A stretch of 64,000 bases of DNA from Belnapia sp. F-4-1 (lineage in GTDB: Bacteria; Pseudomonadota; Alphaproteobacteria; Acetobacterales; Acetobacteraceae), in the NCBI RefSeq assembly GCF_000802185.1, contig NZ_KN676113.1:2066819-2130818 (forward strand). The letters run 5' to 3'. The notes under the pieces were generated by a model that was not told where the DNA came from, ran no database searches, and worked only from the letters and a program-made list of their open reading frames with translations. The position numbers and the translations under genes were made by a program. Below, in pieces: positions 8,669 through 17,756 of the stretch; within the stretch, counting starts at the first letter, position 1; the number at the start of each line of letters is the position of its first letter.

Positions 8669-9430
8669 TCACGGCGGGCTGGACGAGCCTTGCCGGTCAG
8701 CGCCAGTCGCGCCTGCCTGCGGGCGGAAAAGCCGCTCCTGCGCGCGCCGGGCCGAGCTGTAGCACTCGCAGCAGGACGCCTCGAGGCCGGGGCGGTCGGT
8801 GATGGTCATCCGCCCGCCGCCATAGCGGATCATCCCGGCCCGCTGCAGGCTGCCGGCGGCGACGGTGACGCCAGCGCGGCGGACGCCGAGCATCATCGAC
8901 AGGAATTCGTGGGTGATCGGGAAGGTCTCGCCCTCGCTGCGATCGTGCGCCATCAGCAGCCAGCGGGCGAGACGCTGCTCGATATTGTGCCGCCCGTTGC
9001 AGGCCGCGGTCCAGGCGATCTGGCTGTGCTGCGTCAGCAGGAAGCGCAACATCAGGTCGCGCAGCGCCGCGCTGGCCTCCAACGCATCGCGGAAATCGGC
9101 AGTGGTGAGGCGCCAGGCGGTGCCGGCGCATTGCACCATCACCTCGAATTCAGCGATGTCGTCGCCGAGCGACACCGGCCAGCTGGCCATGCCCTCGACT
9201 CCGGCAAGGCCGACCTCGGCGCTGTCGCCGTCATCGAGTGGGGCCAGCACGGAAGCCCAGCCGGTTTCAAAGAAGTACACATGCTCGATGCGCTGTTCGG
9301 ACACCGCCAGGTTCTGGCGGAGCTCGAGCTCGACCAGCTTCAGCTTCGGGCGAAGCCGCGCGAGATCCTCGGCGGGCAGGGCGGCGAGCAGCCGGTTGCG
9401 GGGAGCCGTTTCCGGCGCAGTCGCTAACAA
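8669..9430 (-). CDS. Crp/Fnr-family transcriptional regulator
   Basis: A 253-residue regulator with an N-terminal cyclic-nucleotide-binding-like barrel (about residues 10-125, for example LRQNLAVSEQRIEHVYFFETGWASV) and a C-terminal winged helix (EFLSMMLGVRRAGVTVAAGSL, about 180-200). The glycine- and arginine-rich phosphate-binding cassette of true CAP and the cysteines of FNR are not evident, so the ligand is unknown. The best start is TTG at 9430: AAGGA lies eight bases before it and the family-like sequence starts directly after; an ATG-type start at 9547 would add an unrelated stretch. The C-terminus carries a 30-residue Cys-, Arg- and Ser-rich tail beyond the helix-turn-helix domain. Confidence 0.82.
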   Translation of the reverse strand: MLATAPETAPRNRLLAALPAEDLARLRPKLKLVELELRQNLAVSEQRIEHVYFFETGWASVLAPLDDGDSAEVGLAGVEGMASWPVSLGDDIAEFEVMVQCAGTAWRLTTADFRDALEASAALRDLMLRFLLTQHSQIAWTAACNGRHNIEQRLARWLLMAHDRSEGETFPITHEFLSMMLGVRRAGVTVAAGSLQRAGMIRYGGGRMTITDRPGLEASCCECYSSARRAQERLFRPQAGATGADRQGSSSPP

Positions 9431-9649
9431 TAGAGAGATCCTTGCCGAGCGGGAAAAGCTCAGCCCGGTCAGGGGCGAAGCCGGTCGGGCCGGACTGTTG
9501 CGGGAGGGCGCCCTTTCAGCGGCAGGGCCAGGTTGCGGCCTCCTCACGGTCCTCCCTTTTCGGCATGGCGACTATACGCTTCTGGTGGCTGGAAGGAACA
9601 GGCGCCGTTTCGTCGATCAACTGCACGGCATCTTGCGCGAGGTGGCCGC

Positions 9650-10477
9650 TCAGGAGTTCCAGTCCGGAGCGATGCCGGGATCAACCATGCGCCGGTCCTT
9701 CGGCAGCGCGGCCAGCGCCGCCTGGTCCTCGGCATCGAGGCGGAGCATCACCGCCTCCATGTTCTCCCGCTGCCGCTCCGGCGAGGCCGCCTTGGGAATG
9801 GCCGCCACGCCCTCCATCCCGAGCAGCCAGGCCAGAGCCACCTGTCCGGGCGTCGCGCCATGCTTGCGGGCGATGCGGGCGACCGCCTCGTCCTTCAGCA
9901 CCTCGCCCTTGGCGACCGGGGTGTAGCTGGTGAGCACCATCCCCTGCTCGCGGCAATAGGCGAGCAGGCGGGACTGGTCGAGATAGACGTGGTGCTCGAC
10001 CTGGAGGCAGGCGAGCGGGGCGATGCCCAGCTCCACCGCCCGGCGCAGCAGACCGGGGGGGAAGTTCGCCACGCCCACCGCGCGCGCCAGCCCTTCCTCC
10101 CGCATCCGGGCGAGAGTGGCGAGCGCATCGGGCAGATCGAGCTGCGGGCTCGGCCAATGGATCAGCAGCAGGTCGACATAGGGCTGGCGCAGACGCTCCA
10201 GGCTGGCCTCCGCGGCACGGCGGATCTCGGCGCCCTTTGGCTTGTCGTTCCAGACCTTGGTGGTGAGGTAGAGCTGCTCGCGCGGCAGGCCGGAAGCGGC
10301 CAGTGCCGCGCCCACCGCCTCCTCGTTGCCGTACATCTCGGCGGTATCGACATGGCGGTAGCCGAGGCCGAGGGCGGATTCCACGGCTGCCTGACATTCC
10401 GGGCCGCGCATCGGCCAGGTCCCGAAGCCGAGCGCCGGCATGCGGGTCAGCGCCGTCTCAAGCAGCGGAATGGTCAT
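9650..10477 (-). CDS. Aldo/keto reductase
   Basis: A 275-residue NADPH-dependent reductase with a TIM barrel. The catalytic tetrad is visible as Asp and Tyr in VDTAEMYGNE, Lys in TTKVWND and His in LLLIHWPSP. The signature VGVANFPPGLL and the cofactor segment IPKAASPERQRENM are also present. It resembles 2,5-diketo-D-gluconate reductase-type enzymes, though the true carbonyl substrate is unknown. It is the last gene of a leftward three-gene operon; its ATG overlaps the 3' end of the upstream MFS gene by 20 bases. With a glycosidase-like protein upstream, a sugar or sugar-acid substrate is a reasonable inference. Confidence 0.88.
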   Translation of the reverse strand: MTIPLLETALTRMPALGFGTWPMRGPECQAAVESALGLGYRHVDTAEMYGNEEAVGAALAASGLPREQLYLTTKVWNDKPKGAEIRRAAEASLERLRQPYVDLLLIHWPSPQLDLPDALATLARMREEGLARAVGVANFPPGLLRRAVELGIAPLACLQVEHHVYLDQSRLLAYCREQGMVLTSYTPVAKGEVLKDEAVARIARKHGATPGQVALAWLLGMEGVAAIPKAASPERQRENMEAVMLRLDAEDQAALAALPKDRRMVDPGIAPDWNS

Positions 10478-11684
10478 GGGCAAGGTCCTTCTCGAAGGGC
10501 AGCGGCCGGGTTTCCGGCATGGTGAGCCAGAACAACGCCGCGCTGAGCCCCGCGGTCGCAGCCAGCGCCAGGAAGGCGGCATCATAGCCGTAATGCACCA
10601 CGACCAGGCCGGAGAGCGCCCCGCTCACCACCCCGCCGAGGCCATGGACGGTGCCGACCGCGCCCTGCGCCGCGGCGAAATGCCCGGTGCCGCGCGTCAG
10701 GTCCGCGATGACGACGGGGAAGAGCGCGCCGATCAGTCCGGCGCCGACGCCGTCCAGCAACTGCACGCCGATCAGCCAGGCCGGATGGTCCGAGGCGGTG
10801 TAGAGCACGCCGCGCAACGCGAGTGCCAGGAAGGCGACGAGGAGCAGCGGCCGTCTGCCCCAGGCCTCGGCGCGCGCGCCGGCCAGGGCGGCGGTCGGCA
10901 CCATCACCGTCTGCGCGGCGATGGCGCAGATGGCGGTCAGGGCCACGCCCCAGCCGATGTTCTGCAAGGCGAGCTTCTGCGCCACCAGCGCCAGCATGGA
11001 GCCGTTCGCCAGGTGAAAGAGCGCGCCGGTGAGGGCGAAGGCGAGCAGCGGCCGGCTGCCCGCCAGCACCCGCCAGCCTTGCCGCGGCGCGGCGCCCGCG
11101 CTCCCTGGCAGCAGGCCGCGGGCCACGGCGTGGTCGATGGAGCGGGCGGGGACGGCGAGCGCCGCCGCGGCGCTGGCGAGGCCCGTCCCGGCCATCACCC
11201 AGAACAGCACGGGCGTGCCGAAAAGCGGCGCCATCGCCAGGATCAGCAGGTTCACGGCGCCGTTGCCGGCATGGAACAGCGCCTCGTTGCGGCAGGCGCG
11301 ACGGGCGAAGGCGCCGGGCCCGACGATGCCGAGCGAAATGGCGGCCAGCGTCGGGGCGATGGAGGCGCCGGCCAGGCCGCCGACGAGGCCCGCCAGGGTG
11401 ACGGGCCAGAAGTGCGGCGCCAGCGGGATGGCGAGGCAGCAGGCCGTCACCACCAGCACGGCGCCGGCGAGCAGGGCGCGCTTCGCCCTCATGGCATCGA
11501 CCAGGAGGCCGATCGGCGTCTGCGCCAGCAGCCCGGCGAAGCCGCCGATCGAGAGGGCAAGGCCGATCTCCGCCGCATCCCAATGGTGCTCGGTCAGCAG
11601 GTAGACGCCAAGGTAGGCGCCGAGCCCGTAACGGACATCGGAGAGCAGGATGTTGAGGAGATCGAGCGCCCGGGTGGGTTTCAC
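10458..11684 (-). CDS. MFS transporter
   Basis: A 408-residue inner-membrane permease with about twelve hydrophobic helices. The MFS loop motif appears as GLLVDAMRAKRALLAG between helices 2 and 3. The substrate is unknown; the context suggests a sugar, glycoside or small organic molecule handled by the flanking enzymes. The start is GTG 11684, chosen because its GTGA overlaps the TGA stop of the upstream glycosidase gene, a sign of translational coupling. Upstream in-frame starts would run deep into that gene. The 3' end overlaps the start of the aldo/keto reductase. Confidence 0.85.
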   Translation of the reverse strand: MKPTRALDLLNILLSDVRYGLGAYLGVYLLTEHHWDAAEIGLALSIGGFAGLLAQTPIGLLVDAMRAKRALLAGAVLVVTACCLAIPLAPHFWPVTLAGLVGGLAGASIAPTLAAISLGIVGPGAFARRACRNEALFHAGNGAVNLLILAMAPLFGTPVLFWVMAGTGLASAAAALAVPARSIDHAVARGLLPGSAGAAPRQGWRVLAGSRPLLAFALTGALFHLANGSMLALVAQKLALQNIGWGVALTAICAIAAQTVMVPTAALAGARAEAWGRRPLLLVAFLALALRGVLYTASDHPAWLIGVQLLDGVGAGLIGALFPVVIADLTRGTGHFAAAQGAVGTVHGLGGVVSGALSGLVVVHYGYDAAFLALAATAGLSAALFWLTMPETRPLPFEKDLAHDHSAA

Positions 11685-12979
11685 CCGGCCTGCCGCAGTT
11701 CGGGATGCACGCGTTCCTCCAGCGCCCACCAACCGGGCGCGTCCAGCAGGGGATGGTCGATGCGGCCATGACGGGCGAGGGCGGCGATGCCCTCGGCCAG
11801 CAGGGTCGGGCGCGGGCCGCCGGGCGCGCGGGCGTCGAAGGCGCCTGCCTCGTACCGCCCCTCGCGGCGGGCCAGCAGGCTGCACCAATCGACGGCACCG
11901 AACAGCGCCCAGGGCGTTACGGCCTCGAAGGGAGCACCCTCGGCCCGGAGCGTCGCCACCGCCGCCCAGCATCCGGCGAGCCAGCGGAGCTGCTCATCCT
12001 CCGTACAGCCGATATGCACCTCGGTGACGGCAAGCGGCAGGCCCGGATAGCGCTGCCAGGCCTCGCGCAACCGCGGCAGCCAACCGGTGCTGCCGGGCGG
12101 CATCGGCACCCGCACGGCCTCGGTATCGGCATAGCGGTGGCGGCCGTTGCCGCCATGCGTCCCGGGCGGGTAGAGGCCGAGCCGCTGGTCCAGGAAGCGC
12201 TCGCTGGTGATGTAGTAGTTGAGGCCGAGCAGCATCGGCGCCGGGATGCCGGCCGCGAGGTCCTCCAGCAGCGCCTCCGGCACGCCGGCGGCCAGCAGCC
12301 TGCCGTGCCAGAAATGGTCGCGTCCGATGCGGCCACAGAGCAGGTCGAGGCTCAGCCAGCGCCGGGCATTCTCGTAGCGCGCCTGGTAGGCGAGCAGCGG
12401 CGTGGAGAAGGTGTGGCCGATATCCTCGGTCTGGACGAGCCGCGCGCCGGGGATGGCGGCGCGGATCGCCCGCATCGCCAGCAGCACCCCATGGCATTCA
12501 TTCGCCAGGATGCGGAGGAAGCTTGCTTCGCCGGTGCCGAAGGGGGACCAGTGGCCGTAGAGGCCGGAGAAGCGCGCCGTGGTCAGCGGTTCGTTGACCG
12601 GCGTCCAGTCGGCGACCCAAGGGTAGCGGCGTGCGACGCGGCCGGCGAATTCTGCCAGGAGGACGGGGAAGCGCGGATCGTCGAGCCCGGTGCGGGCCGG
12701 CCCGCTGCCGTGATGGACGATGCCGATGATGGGTGCGATGCCGAGCCGGCGCAGCTCGGCCAGTCGCTCGTCGTGCCAGGCCCAGTCGCAATCCAGCGGG
12801 CTGTCCGGCGACACCCGCTCCCAGGAGACGGTGTAGCGCAGCTGGCGGATGCCAAGGCCGGCGATGGCCTCCAGATCGGCGATGCGGTCGTGGTGCCCGG
12901 TTTCCCGGATCTGGTCGCGCCAGCCGCATGCGGAGCGGAGGACGCTGCACTCAAGGCCCCCCCAAAGCGCCACCGTCAT
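11681..12979 (-). CDS. GH1-like family glycoside hydrolase (beta-glucosidase related)
   Basis: A 432-residue (beta/alpha)8-barrel protein related to family 1 glycosidases. Supporting residues are LRYTVSWERVSPDS near the N-terminus, the acid/base Glu in WTPVNEPLTT (about 130), the NYYITSERF region, and a candidate nucleophile Glu in LPLAVTEVHIG (about 320); the usual ITENG is altered to VTEVH. It lacks a signal peptide, so it is probably cytosolic. Similar domains occur fused to dTDP-rhamnose reductase-like domains in other bacteria; here it stands alone. The start chosen is ATG 12979 (MTVALWGG), since the residues before it are low in family features. It is the first gene of the GH-MFS-AKR operon. 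Confidence 0.75.
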   Translation of the reverse strand: MTVALWGGLECSVLRSACGWRDQIRETGHHDRIADLEAIAGLGIRQLRYTVSWERVSPDSPLDCDWAWHDERLAELRRLGIAPIIGIVHHGSGPARTGLDDPRFPVLLAEFAGRVARRYPWVADWTPVNEPLTTARFSGLYGHWSPFGTGEASFLRILANECHGVLLAMRAIRAAIPGARLVQTEDIGHTFSTPLLAYQARYENARRWLSLDLLCGRIGRDHFWHGRLLAAGVPEALLEDLAAGIPAPMLLGLNYYITSERFLDQRLGLYPPGTHGGNGRHRYADTEAVRVPMPPGSTGWLPRLREAWQRYPGLPLAVTEVHIGCTEDEQLRWLAGCWAAVATLRAEGAPFEAVTPWALFGAVDWCSLLARREGRYEAGAFDARAPGGPRPTLLAEGIAALARHGRIDHPLLDAPGWWALEERVHPELRQAG

Positions 12980-13098
12980 GCGCGGCCGCTCCGTCGTTCC
13001 GTCCGTAATTTCGCCATGCCACCATGCTCCCGGTCGATCCTTCCCAATCGCGGTGTGGGAAGACGAAGTTCCTGTCGGTGGGGTAAGGTCTTCACATG

Positions 13099-13112
13099 GT
13101 ACGGCGCCGTAC
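13099..13112. promoter_or_regulatory. Perfect 14-base palindrome between divergent genes
   Basis: GTACGGCGCCGTAC is a perfect palindrome in the 210-base region between the glycosidase operon (start 12979, leftward) and the cupin-dioxygenase genes (start 13190, rightward). The length and uninterrupted symmetry suit a LacI-type or similar dimeric repressor. No regulator gene lies next to it. Confidence 0.35.
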
Positions 13113-13189
13113 ACGGTTATGGCGGAATATCATGCTTGCCGATGACCCAGCCGGGTGTAGCCTTCCTCCAATACCGGAGGAAAAAGTCC

Positions 13190-13609
13190 ATGGACGGCAC
13201 CGTCGCGGGCGCCTCACGCCCAGAGATCAGGCTCACCGTGGCGAAGAAGGAGGAGCAGCCCTTCGTGAAAGGGCGGCGCAAATTCTTCCGCTACCGCGAC
13301 CTCGGCGTGCAGGCGGCGACGGGGGGCAAGCTCCGCGCCCAGGTGATGGAGGCCATCACCGGCATGACCGAGCCGACCGGCTGGCACACCCATGAGTGCG
13401 AGGCGCAGTTCATCTACATCCTGAAGGGCTGGGTGGAACTGGAATTCGAGGACGGCACCCGCACCCGCGCCGAACTGGGCGATGCCATCCTCATTCCCGG
13501 CGGCATGAAGCACAACGAGATCGCCACCTCCGACGACGTGGAGATCCTCGAACTCTCCATCCCCGGCGACATGGCGACGCGGGCCTGCGACCCGCCGCAA
13601 AGGGACTGA
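13190..13609 (+). CDS. Cupin domain protein
   Basis: A 139-residue single cupin. Motif 1 is TGWHTHECEAQFIYILKGWVELEFEDG (two His plus Glu) and motif 2 is LGDAILIPGGMKHNE with its His, so the metal site looks intact. The strong CGGAGG ribosome-binding site seven to twelve bases before ATG 13190 fixes the start. It leads a rightward block that continues, after 68 bases, with the ring-cleavage dioxygenase and then the ABC transporter genes, so a role in handling an aromatic breakdown product is likely. The exact reaction cannot be inferred. Confidence 0.82.
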   Translation: MDGTVAGASRPEIRLTVAKKEEQPFVKGRRKFFRYRDLGVQAATGGKLRAQVMEAITGMTEPTGWHTHECEAQFIYILKGWVELEFEDGTRTRAELGDAILIPGGMKHNEIATSDDVEILELSIPGDMATRACDPPQRD

Positions 13610-13677
13610 CCTCAAGGATTGACCGCCGCGGGGCGGAACGAGCATCCTCGCCGCCAGTCAGGAGGGAGGAGGGCGCC

Positions 13678-14592
13678 ATGGCCGATCTCGACAGCGAGAG
13701 CGTCACCCGCGAGGCGCTGGCGCAGATGGCGGCGACGCCCGACCCTCGGCTGCGGGAGATCATGGCGGCGGCGACCCGCCACCTCCACGCCTTCGCGCAG
13801 GAGGTGAACCTCAAGCCCGACGAATGGCTGGCCGGCATCGCCTTCCTCACCGCGGTCGGCCAAGCCTGCACGCCCTACCGGCAGGAGTACATCCTGCTCT
13901 CCGACGTGCTTGGCCTCTCCCGCCTCGTCAACCTCATGCACGATGCCGAGGGACGCGAGGCGGCGGGGACGGAAACTAGCCTGCTCGGTCCCTTCTTCCG
14001 CGAGCAGGCGCCGGAATTTGCGCTCGGCGAGAGCATCGCCGTGCACGACACGGGGGGGACGGAGATCGTCATCTTCGGCCAGGTGACGGATAGCGAGGGC
14101 CGGCCGCTGCCGGGCGCCGAGATCGACATCTGGCAGACCAATGCCGCGGGGCTCTACGACCTGCAGGCGGGCGACGCCACGGTGATGGACATGCGCGGCC
14201 GCTTCCGCGCCGATGCCGAGGGGCGCTTCCACATGCGCACGGTCAAGCCGATCGGCTACAGCATCCCGATGGACGGGCCGGTCGGCAAGTTTGTCCATCA
14301 GCAGAACCGGCATGGGATGCGGCCGGCGCATATCCACATCCTCGTCGCCGCGCCGGGGCACCGTGAGCTGGTGACGGCGCTCTATTTCGGCGACGACCCC
14401 AATATCGACAGCGACACCGTCTTCGGCGTCTCCCGCTCGCTGGTGGTGCGGGAGGCGATGGGCCTGCCCGGCGCGCCGCGGGCGGACCTGCCGGCCGTGC
14501 AATATGATTTCCGCCTCTCGCGCCTCGGCGCCGGGGATGGCGGCGGGAGGGTAGGCTCTGATCCATCAAGGCTGATGCCAGCGGCGGAATAG
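13678..14592 (+). CDS. Intradiol ring-cleavage dioxygenase (hydroxyquinol/catechol 1,2-dioxygenase type)
   Basis: A 304-residue non-haem Fe(III) dioxygenase that opens an ortho-dihydroxylated aromatic ring between the hydroxyl groups. It has the N-terminal helical linker domain of catechol and hydroxyquinol dioxygenases (about residues 20-110) and the catalytic beta-sandwich. The four iron ligands are all visible: Tyr about 160 in AGLYDLQ, Tyr about 194 in PIGYSIP, and His about 218 and 220 in MRPAHIHILV. VFGVSRSLVV near the C-terminus also fits hydroxyquinol 1,2-dioxygenases. It lies between a cupin and an ABC importer gene set, which suggests uptake and catabolism of an aromatic acid. GGAGGAGGG precedes the ATG. 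Confidence 0.88.
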   Translation: MADLDSESVTREALAQMAATPDPRLREIMAAATRHLHAFAQEVNLKPDEWLAGIAFLTAVGQACTPYRQEYILLSDVLGLSRLVNLMHDAEGREAAGTETSLLGPFFREQAPEFALGESIAVHDTGGTEIVIFGQVTDSEGRPLPGAEIDIWQTNAAGLYDLQAGDATVMDMRGRFRADAEGRFHMRTVKPIGYSIPMDGPVGKFVHQQNRHGMRPAHIHILVAAPGHRELVTALYFGDDPNIDSDTVFGVSRSLVVREAMGLPGAPRADLPAVQYDFRLSRLGAGDGGGRVGSDPSRLMPAAE

Positions 14593-14624
14593 CCGCGGCA
14601 GGGGTTTCGGGGAGGACAACAACA

Positions 14625-15887
14625 ATGACCAGGATGACGAGGCGGGCGCTCGGCCGGCTTGCGGCCGGGGCGACCGTGCTGGCGGCGGCGCCGGGCCTCT
14701 CCTTCGCCCAGGGCTCCAACCCGCTCCGCATCGGCTATTCCATGTCGCTCTCGGGCGGGCTGGCGCCGAACGGCCGCTCCTCCCTCCTCGCGCACAGGAT
14801 CTGGCAGGAGGATGTGAATGCCCGCGGCGGCATCCTCGGCCGCCCCGTCGAGCTGGTCTATTACGACGACCAGAGCAGCCCGGCGAATGTCCCTGGCCTC
14901 TACACGAAGCTGCTCGATGTCGACCGGGTCGACATGGTCACCTCCTCCTATGCGACGGTGATGATCGCGCCCTCCATGCCCGTCGTGATGCAGCGCAACA
15001 TGTGCTACGTCACGCTGCTCGGGGCCGGGGTGAACGAGGCGTTTAAGTACGACCGCTACTTCAACATGAACGTCACGGGCGACGACATCCGCGCCAATTA
15101 CGCCAAGGGCTTCCTCGACGTCGCCGCCAGGCTGCCGACGCCGCCGCGAAGCATCGCCATCCTCGCCGTGGACAACGAATTCGCCCAGAAGGCGGCCGAG
15201 AGCGCGCGCTACCTGTCGAAGCAGCGCGGGCTGCGCATCGTGTATGACCGCTCCTACCCGCCGACGACGGTCGACTTCACGCCGACCCTGCGCTCCATCC
15301 AGTCGGCGCGGCCGGACCTGATCTTCATCGGCTCCTACCCGCCGGATTCCAACGGCATCCTGCGCGCGGCCAGCGAGTTGCGGATCACCGCGCAGATGTT
15401 CGGCGGCGGCATGATCGGGCCGCAGATCGCGGCGGTGCAGGCGCAGCTCGGCCCCATCCTGAACAACCTGGTGACCTGGGACATCTACTCGCCGGAGCCG
15501 ACGATGGACTTTCCCGGCATCCGAGCCTTCCAGGAGAAATACCGGGCGCGCGCCGTGCAGGAGCAGGTGGACGTGCTCGGCAATTACCTGCAGCCCTATG
15601 CCTATGCGCAGATGCAGGTGGTGGAGCAGGCGCTGAACCGCGTCGGCAAGCTGGACCAGGCGGCACTGGCCAAGGACATGCACGCCAGCACCTTCAACAC
15701 CGTCGTCGGCGACATCCGCTTCGGCATCCACGGCGAATGGGCGGAACCGCGCAACCTGCTGGTGCAGTTCCAGGGCATCCGCGACGGCGACCTCGAGAAG
15801 TACAAGAAGCCCGGCGCCAAGGTCATCCTCTTCCCGGAGAACCTGAAGTCCGGCGAGCTCCGCATCCCCTACGGCGTCCCGGCCTGA
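14625..15887 (+). CDS. Branched-chain amino acid-type ABC transporter substrate-binding protein
   Basis: A 420-residue periplasmic binding protein of the Leu/Ile/Val-binding type I fold. The N-terminus has a twin-arginine-like or Sec signal (MTRMTRRALGRLAAGATVLAAA, cleavage probably after SFAQG). The mature start, PLRIGYSMSLSGGLAPNG, is typical, as is the domain-closing region EEDVNARGGILGRPVELVYYDDQ. It opens the five-gene import operon; GGGGAGGA precedes the ATG. Given the adjacent dioxygenase, the ligand may be an aromatic acid rather than an amino acid, as in several members of this family. That is inference. Confidence 0.9.
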   Translation: MTRMTRRALGRLAAGATVLAAAPGLSFAQGSNPLRIGYSMSLSGGLAPNGRSSLLAHRIWQEDVNARGGILGRPVELVYYDDQSSPANVPGLYTKLLDVDRVDMVTSSYATVMIAPSMPVVMQRNMCYVTLLGAGVNEAFKYDRYFNMNVTGDDIRANYAKGFLDVAARLPTPPRSIAILAVDNEFAQKAAESARYLSKQRGLRIVYDRSYPPTTVDFTPTLRSIQSARPDLIFIGSYPPDSNGILRAASELRITAQMFGGGMIGPQIAAVQAQLGPILNNLVTWDIYSPEPTMDFPGIRAFQEKYRARAVQEQVDVLGNYLQPYAYAQMQVVEQALNRVGKLDQAALAKDMHASTFNTVVGDIRFGIHGEWAEPRNLLVQFQGIRDGDLEKYKKPGAKVILFPENLKSGELRIPYGVPA

Positions 15888-15894
15888 CGCCGCC

Positions 15895-16776
15895 ATGGAC
15901 GGCGACCTCGTCCTGCTGCTGAACGGCATCGTCTCCGGCCTGCTGCTGGGCGGGCTCTATGCCGCGGCAGCGGCGGGGCTCGCCGTGTCCTTCGGCATGC
16001 TCGACATCGTCAACATCGCGCATCCGGCGCTGATGGTGGCGGGCGGCTTCCTCGTCGTGCTGATCGGCACCGCGCTCGGGCTCGACCCGCTGCTGGCCGC
16101 CCTGCTGCTGGCGGTGCCCTTCTATTTTCTGGGCGTCGCCATCTACACCTTCTACCACCACTTCTTCGAGCGGCGCGGCGACGAGGCGTTGCAGGGTCTC
16201 GCCTTCTTCTTCGGCGTGATGTTCATCATCGAGGTCGGGCTGGTGATGGGTTTCGGGCCGGAGCAGCGCTTCCTCGACCCGCCCTATGCCTTCATCACCT
16301 GGCGCATCGGCGAGATCGACATCCCGCTGCGCATGCTGGCGCCGGCGCTGCTGGCGATGGCGGCGATCGGGGCGCTGTGGCTGTTCCTACGCCGCAGCTT
16401 CACCGGCCTCGCCATCTCCGCCGTCGCCCAGGATGCCGAGGCGCTCCGCCTGATGGCGGTGGACCCGGTGCGGATCAAGCGGCTGGCCTTTGGCCTCTCG
16501 GTCGGGCTGGCGGCCATCGCCGGCGGGGCGCTGGTCGTCGTGCAGCCGGTGGAGCCCTCCTCCGGCCAGGTCTTCATCGGCCGCGTCTTTGCCGTCTGCA
16601 TCATGGGCGGGATGGGGAGCTTGCCGGGCTGCATCCTTGCCGCCTTCCTCTTCGGCGTGGTCGAGAACGTGACGGCGAGCTTCTATGGCCCGTCTTGGTC
16701 CCCGGCGGTTGCCTTCGGCTGGCTGCTGCTGGTGCTGGCGGTGCGCCCGCAGGGCCTGTTCGGGAAGCTGGCATGA
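15895..16776 (+). CDS. livH: Branched-chain amino acid-type ABC permease, LivH family
   Basis: A 293-residue inner-membrane permease with about eight hydrophobic helices, starting LLLNGIVSGLLLGGLYAAAAAGLAVSFGMLDIVNIAHPALM, the classic LivH beginning in which the family GxxN(I/L)AHG motif appears. The C-terminal half contains the cytoplasmic coupling loop (AVAQDAEALRLMAVDPVRIKRLAFGLS). It forms the channel with the LivM-type protein; the ATGA overlap with the next gene shows translational coupling. It follows the binding protein by seven bases. Confidence 0.92.
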   Translation: MDGDLVLLLNGIVSGLLLGGLYAAAAAGLAVSFGMLDIVNIAHPALMVAGGFLVVLIGTALGLDPLLAALLLAVPFYFLGVAIYTFYHHFFERRGDEALQGLAFFFGVMFIIEVGLVMGFGPEQRFLDPPYAFITWRIGEIDIPLRMLAPALLAMAAIGALWLFLRRSFTGLAISAVAQDAEALRLMAVDPVRIKRLAFGLSVGLAAIAGGALVVVQPVEPSSGQVFIGRVFAVCIMGGMGSLPGCILAAFLFGVVENVTASFYGPSWSPAVAFGWLLLVLAVRPQGLFGKLA

Positions 16777-17756
16777 GCGGCGCCTCGCTGCCCCTCGCCC
16801 CGGCTCCGGCGATGGCCGCGAGCGGGCGGCGGCACCTGCCCTTCTGGCTCGGCGCGGTCGGCGTCGCTGTCCTGCTCTTCGTCGCGCTTCGGGCGATCGG
16901 CAACGACTACGGCTACTTCGCCGGCTACTTCATCCTGCAATATGTCGTGCTGGCGACGGCCTGGAACATCCTCGGCGGCTATGCGGGCTACGTGAATTTC
17001 GGCGCGGCCGGCTTCATGGCGGCAGGCGCCTATACGGCGATCGCGCTGCGCAAGGCGACGGGGCTCGACCTGCTGCCGGGCATTGCGGCGGCGGCCACGG
17101 TTGGGGCGCTGCTCGGGTTGGGGACGGGCTACCTAACGCTGCGGCTGCGCGGCGTCTACTTCTCCATCGCCACGCTCTGCCTCGCTGTGGTGCTGCAAAC
17201 CCTGGTGGTGAACTGGGACTATGTCGGCGGCTCGCGCGGCGCCTATATCGTCCGGCCGAGGGAGGTGGCGCCCTTCACCAGCTACGGCGAGTACCTCTTC
17301 CTTGTCATGCTGGTGCTGGCGGTGCTGGCGGTCGGCATCGCCCGCACGGTGGAGGTGACGCGGCTCGGGCGCGGCCTCCAGGCCATCCGCGACAACGAGC
17401 GCGCGGCGGAGGCGGTGGGCGTGCCGACCCTGCGGCTCAAGCTGATCGCCACGGCGCTCTGCGGCGCGCTGATGGCGGTCGCCGGCGCGCCGCTGCCCTA
17501 TTACAGCGGCTACCTCAACCCAGAGGGCGCCTTCAGCCTGGCTTATGCGGTCAACGCCATCGCCATGCCGCTGATCGGCGGGGCAGGCACCTGGGCCGGG
17601 CCGGTGATCGGAGCGGTGCTGCTCGGCTCCCTGCAGCAGGCGGCCACGGTGACGATCTCCTCGGCGCTCAACCTCTTCATCGTCGGCTGGATGCTGGTGA
17701 TCTTCGTCGCGGTGGCGCCGCGCGGCATCCTCGGCTGGTTCCGGCGGCGGCGATGA
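16773..17756 (+). CDS. livM: Branched-chain amino acid-type ABC permease, LivM family
   Basis: A 327-residue permease with a longer, proline- and alanine-rich N-terminus and about nine hydrophobic segments. Family features are WNILGGYAGYVNFGAAGFMAAGAY and the coupling-loop sequence TRLGRGLQAIRDNERAAEAVGV, which docks onto the ATPases. Its ATG lies inside the stop region of livH (ATGA) and its own stop overlaps the start of livG in the same way, so all three proteins should be made in similar amounts. Confidence 0.92.
   Translation: MSGASLPLAPAPAMAASGRRHLPFWLGAVGVAVLLFVALRAIGNDYGYFAGYFILQYVVLATAWNILGGYAGYVNFGAAGFMAAGAYTAIALRKATGLDLLPGIAAAATVGALLGLGTGYLTLRLRGVYFSIATLCLAVVLQTLVVNWDYVGGSRGAYIVRPREVAPFTSYGEYLFLVMLVLAVLAVGIARTVEVTRLGRGLQAIRDNERAAEAVGVPTLRLKLIATALCGALMAVAGAPLPYYSGYLNPEGAFSLAYAVNAIAMPLIGGAGTWAGPVIGAVLLGSLQQAATVTISSALNLFIVGWMLVIFVAVAPRGILGWFRRRR

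Noticed and set aside
11705-13609. A 634-residue fusion protein reading into the cupin
   Set aside because: Only the last 139 residues encode a cupin; the rest is antisense to the glycosidase gene. A strong ribosome-binding site and ATG at 13190 give the normal start.
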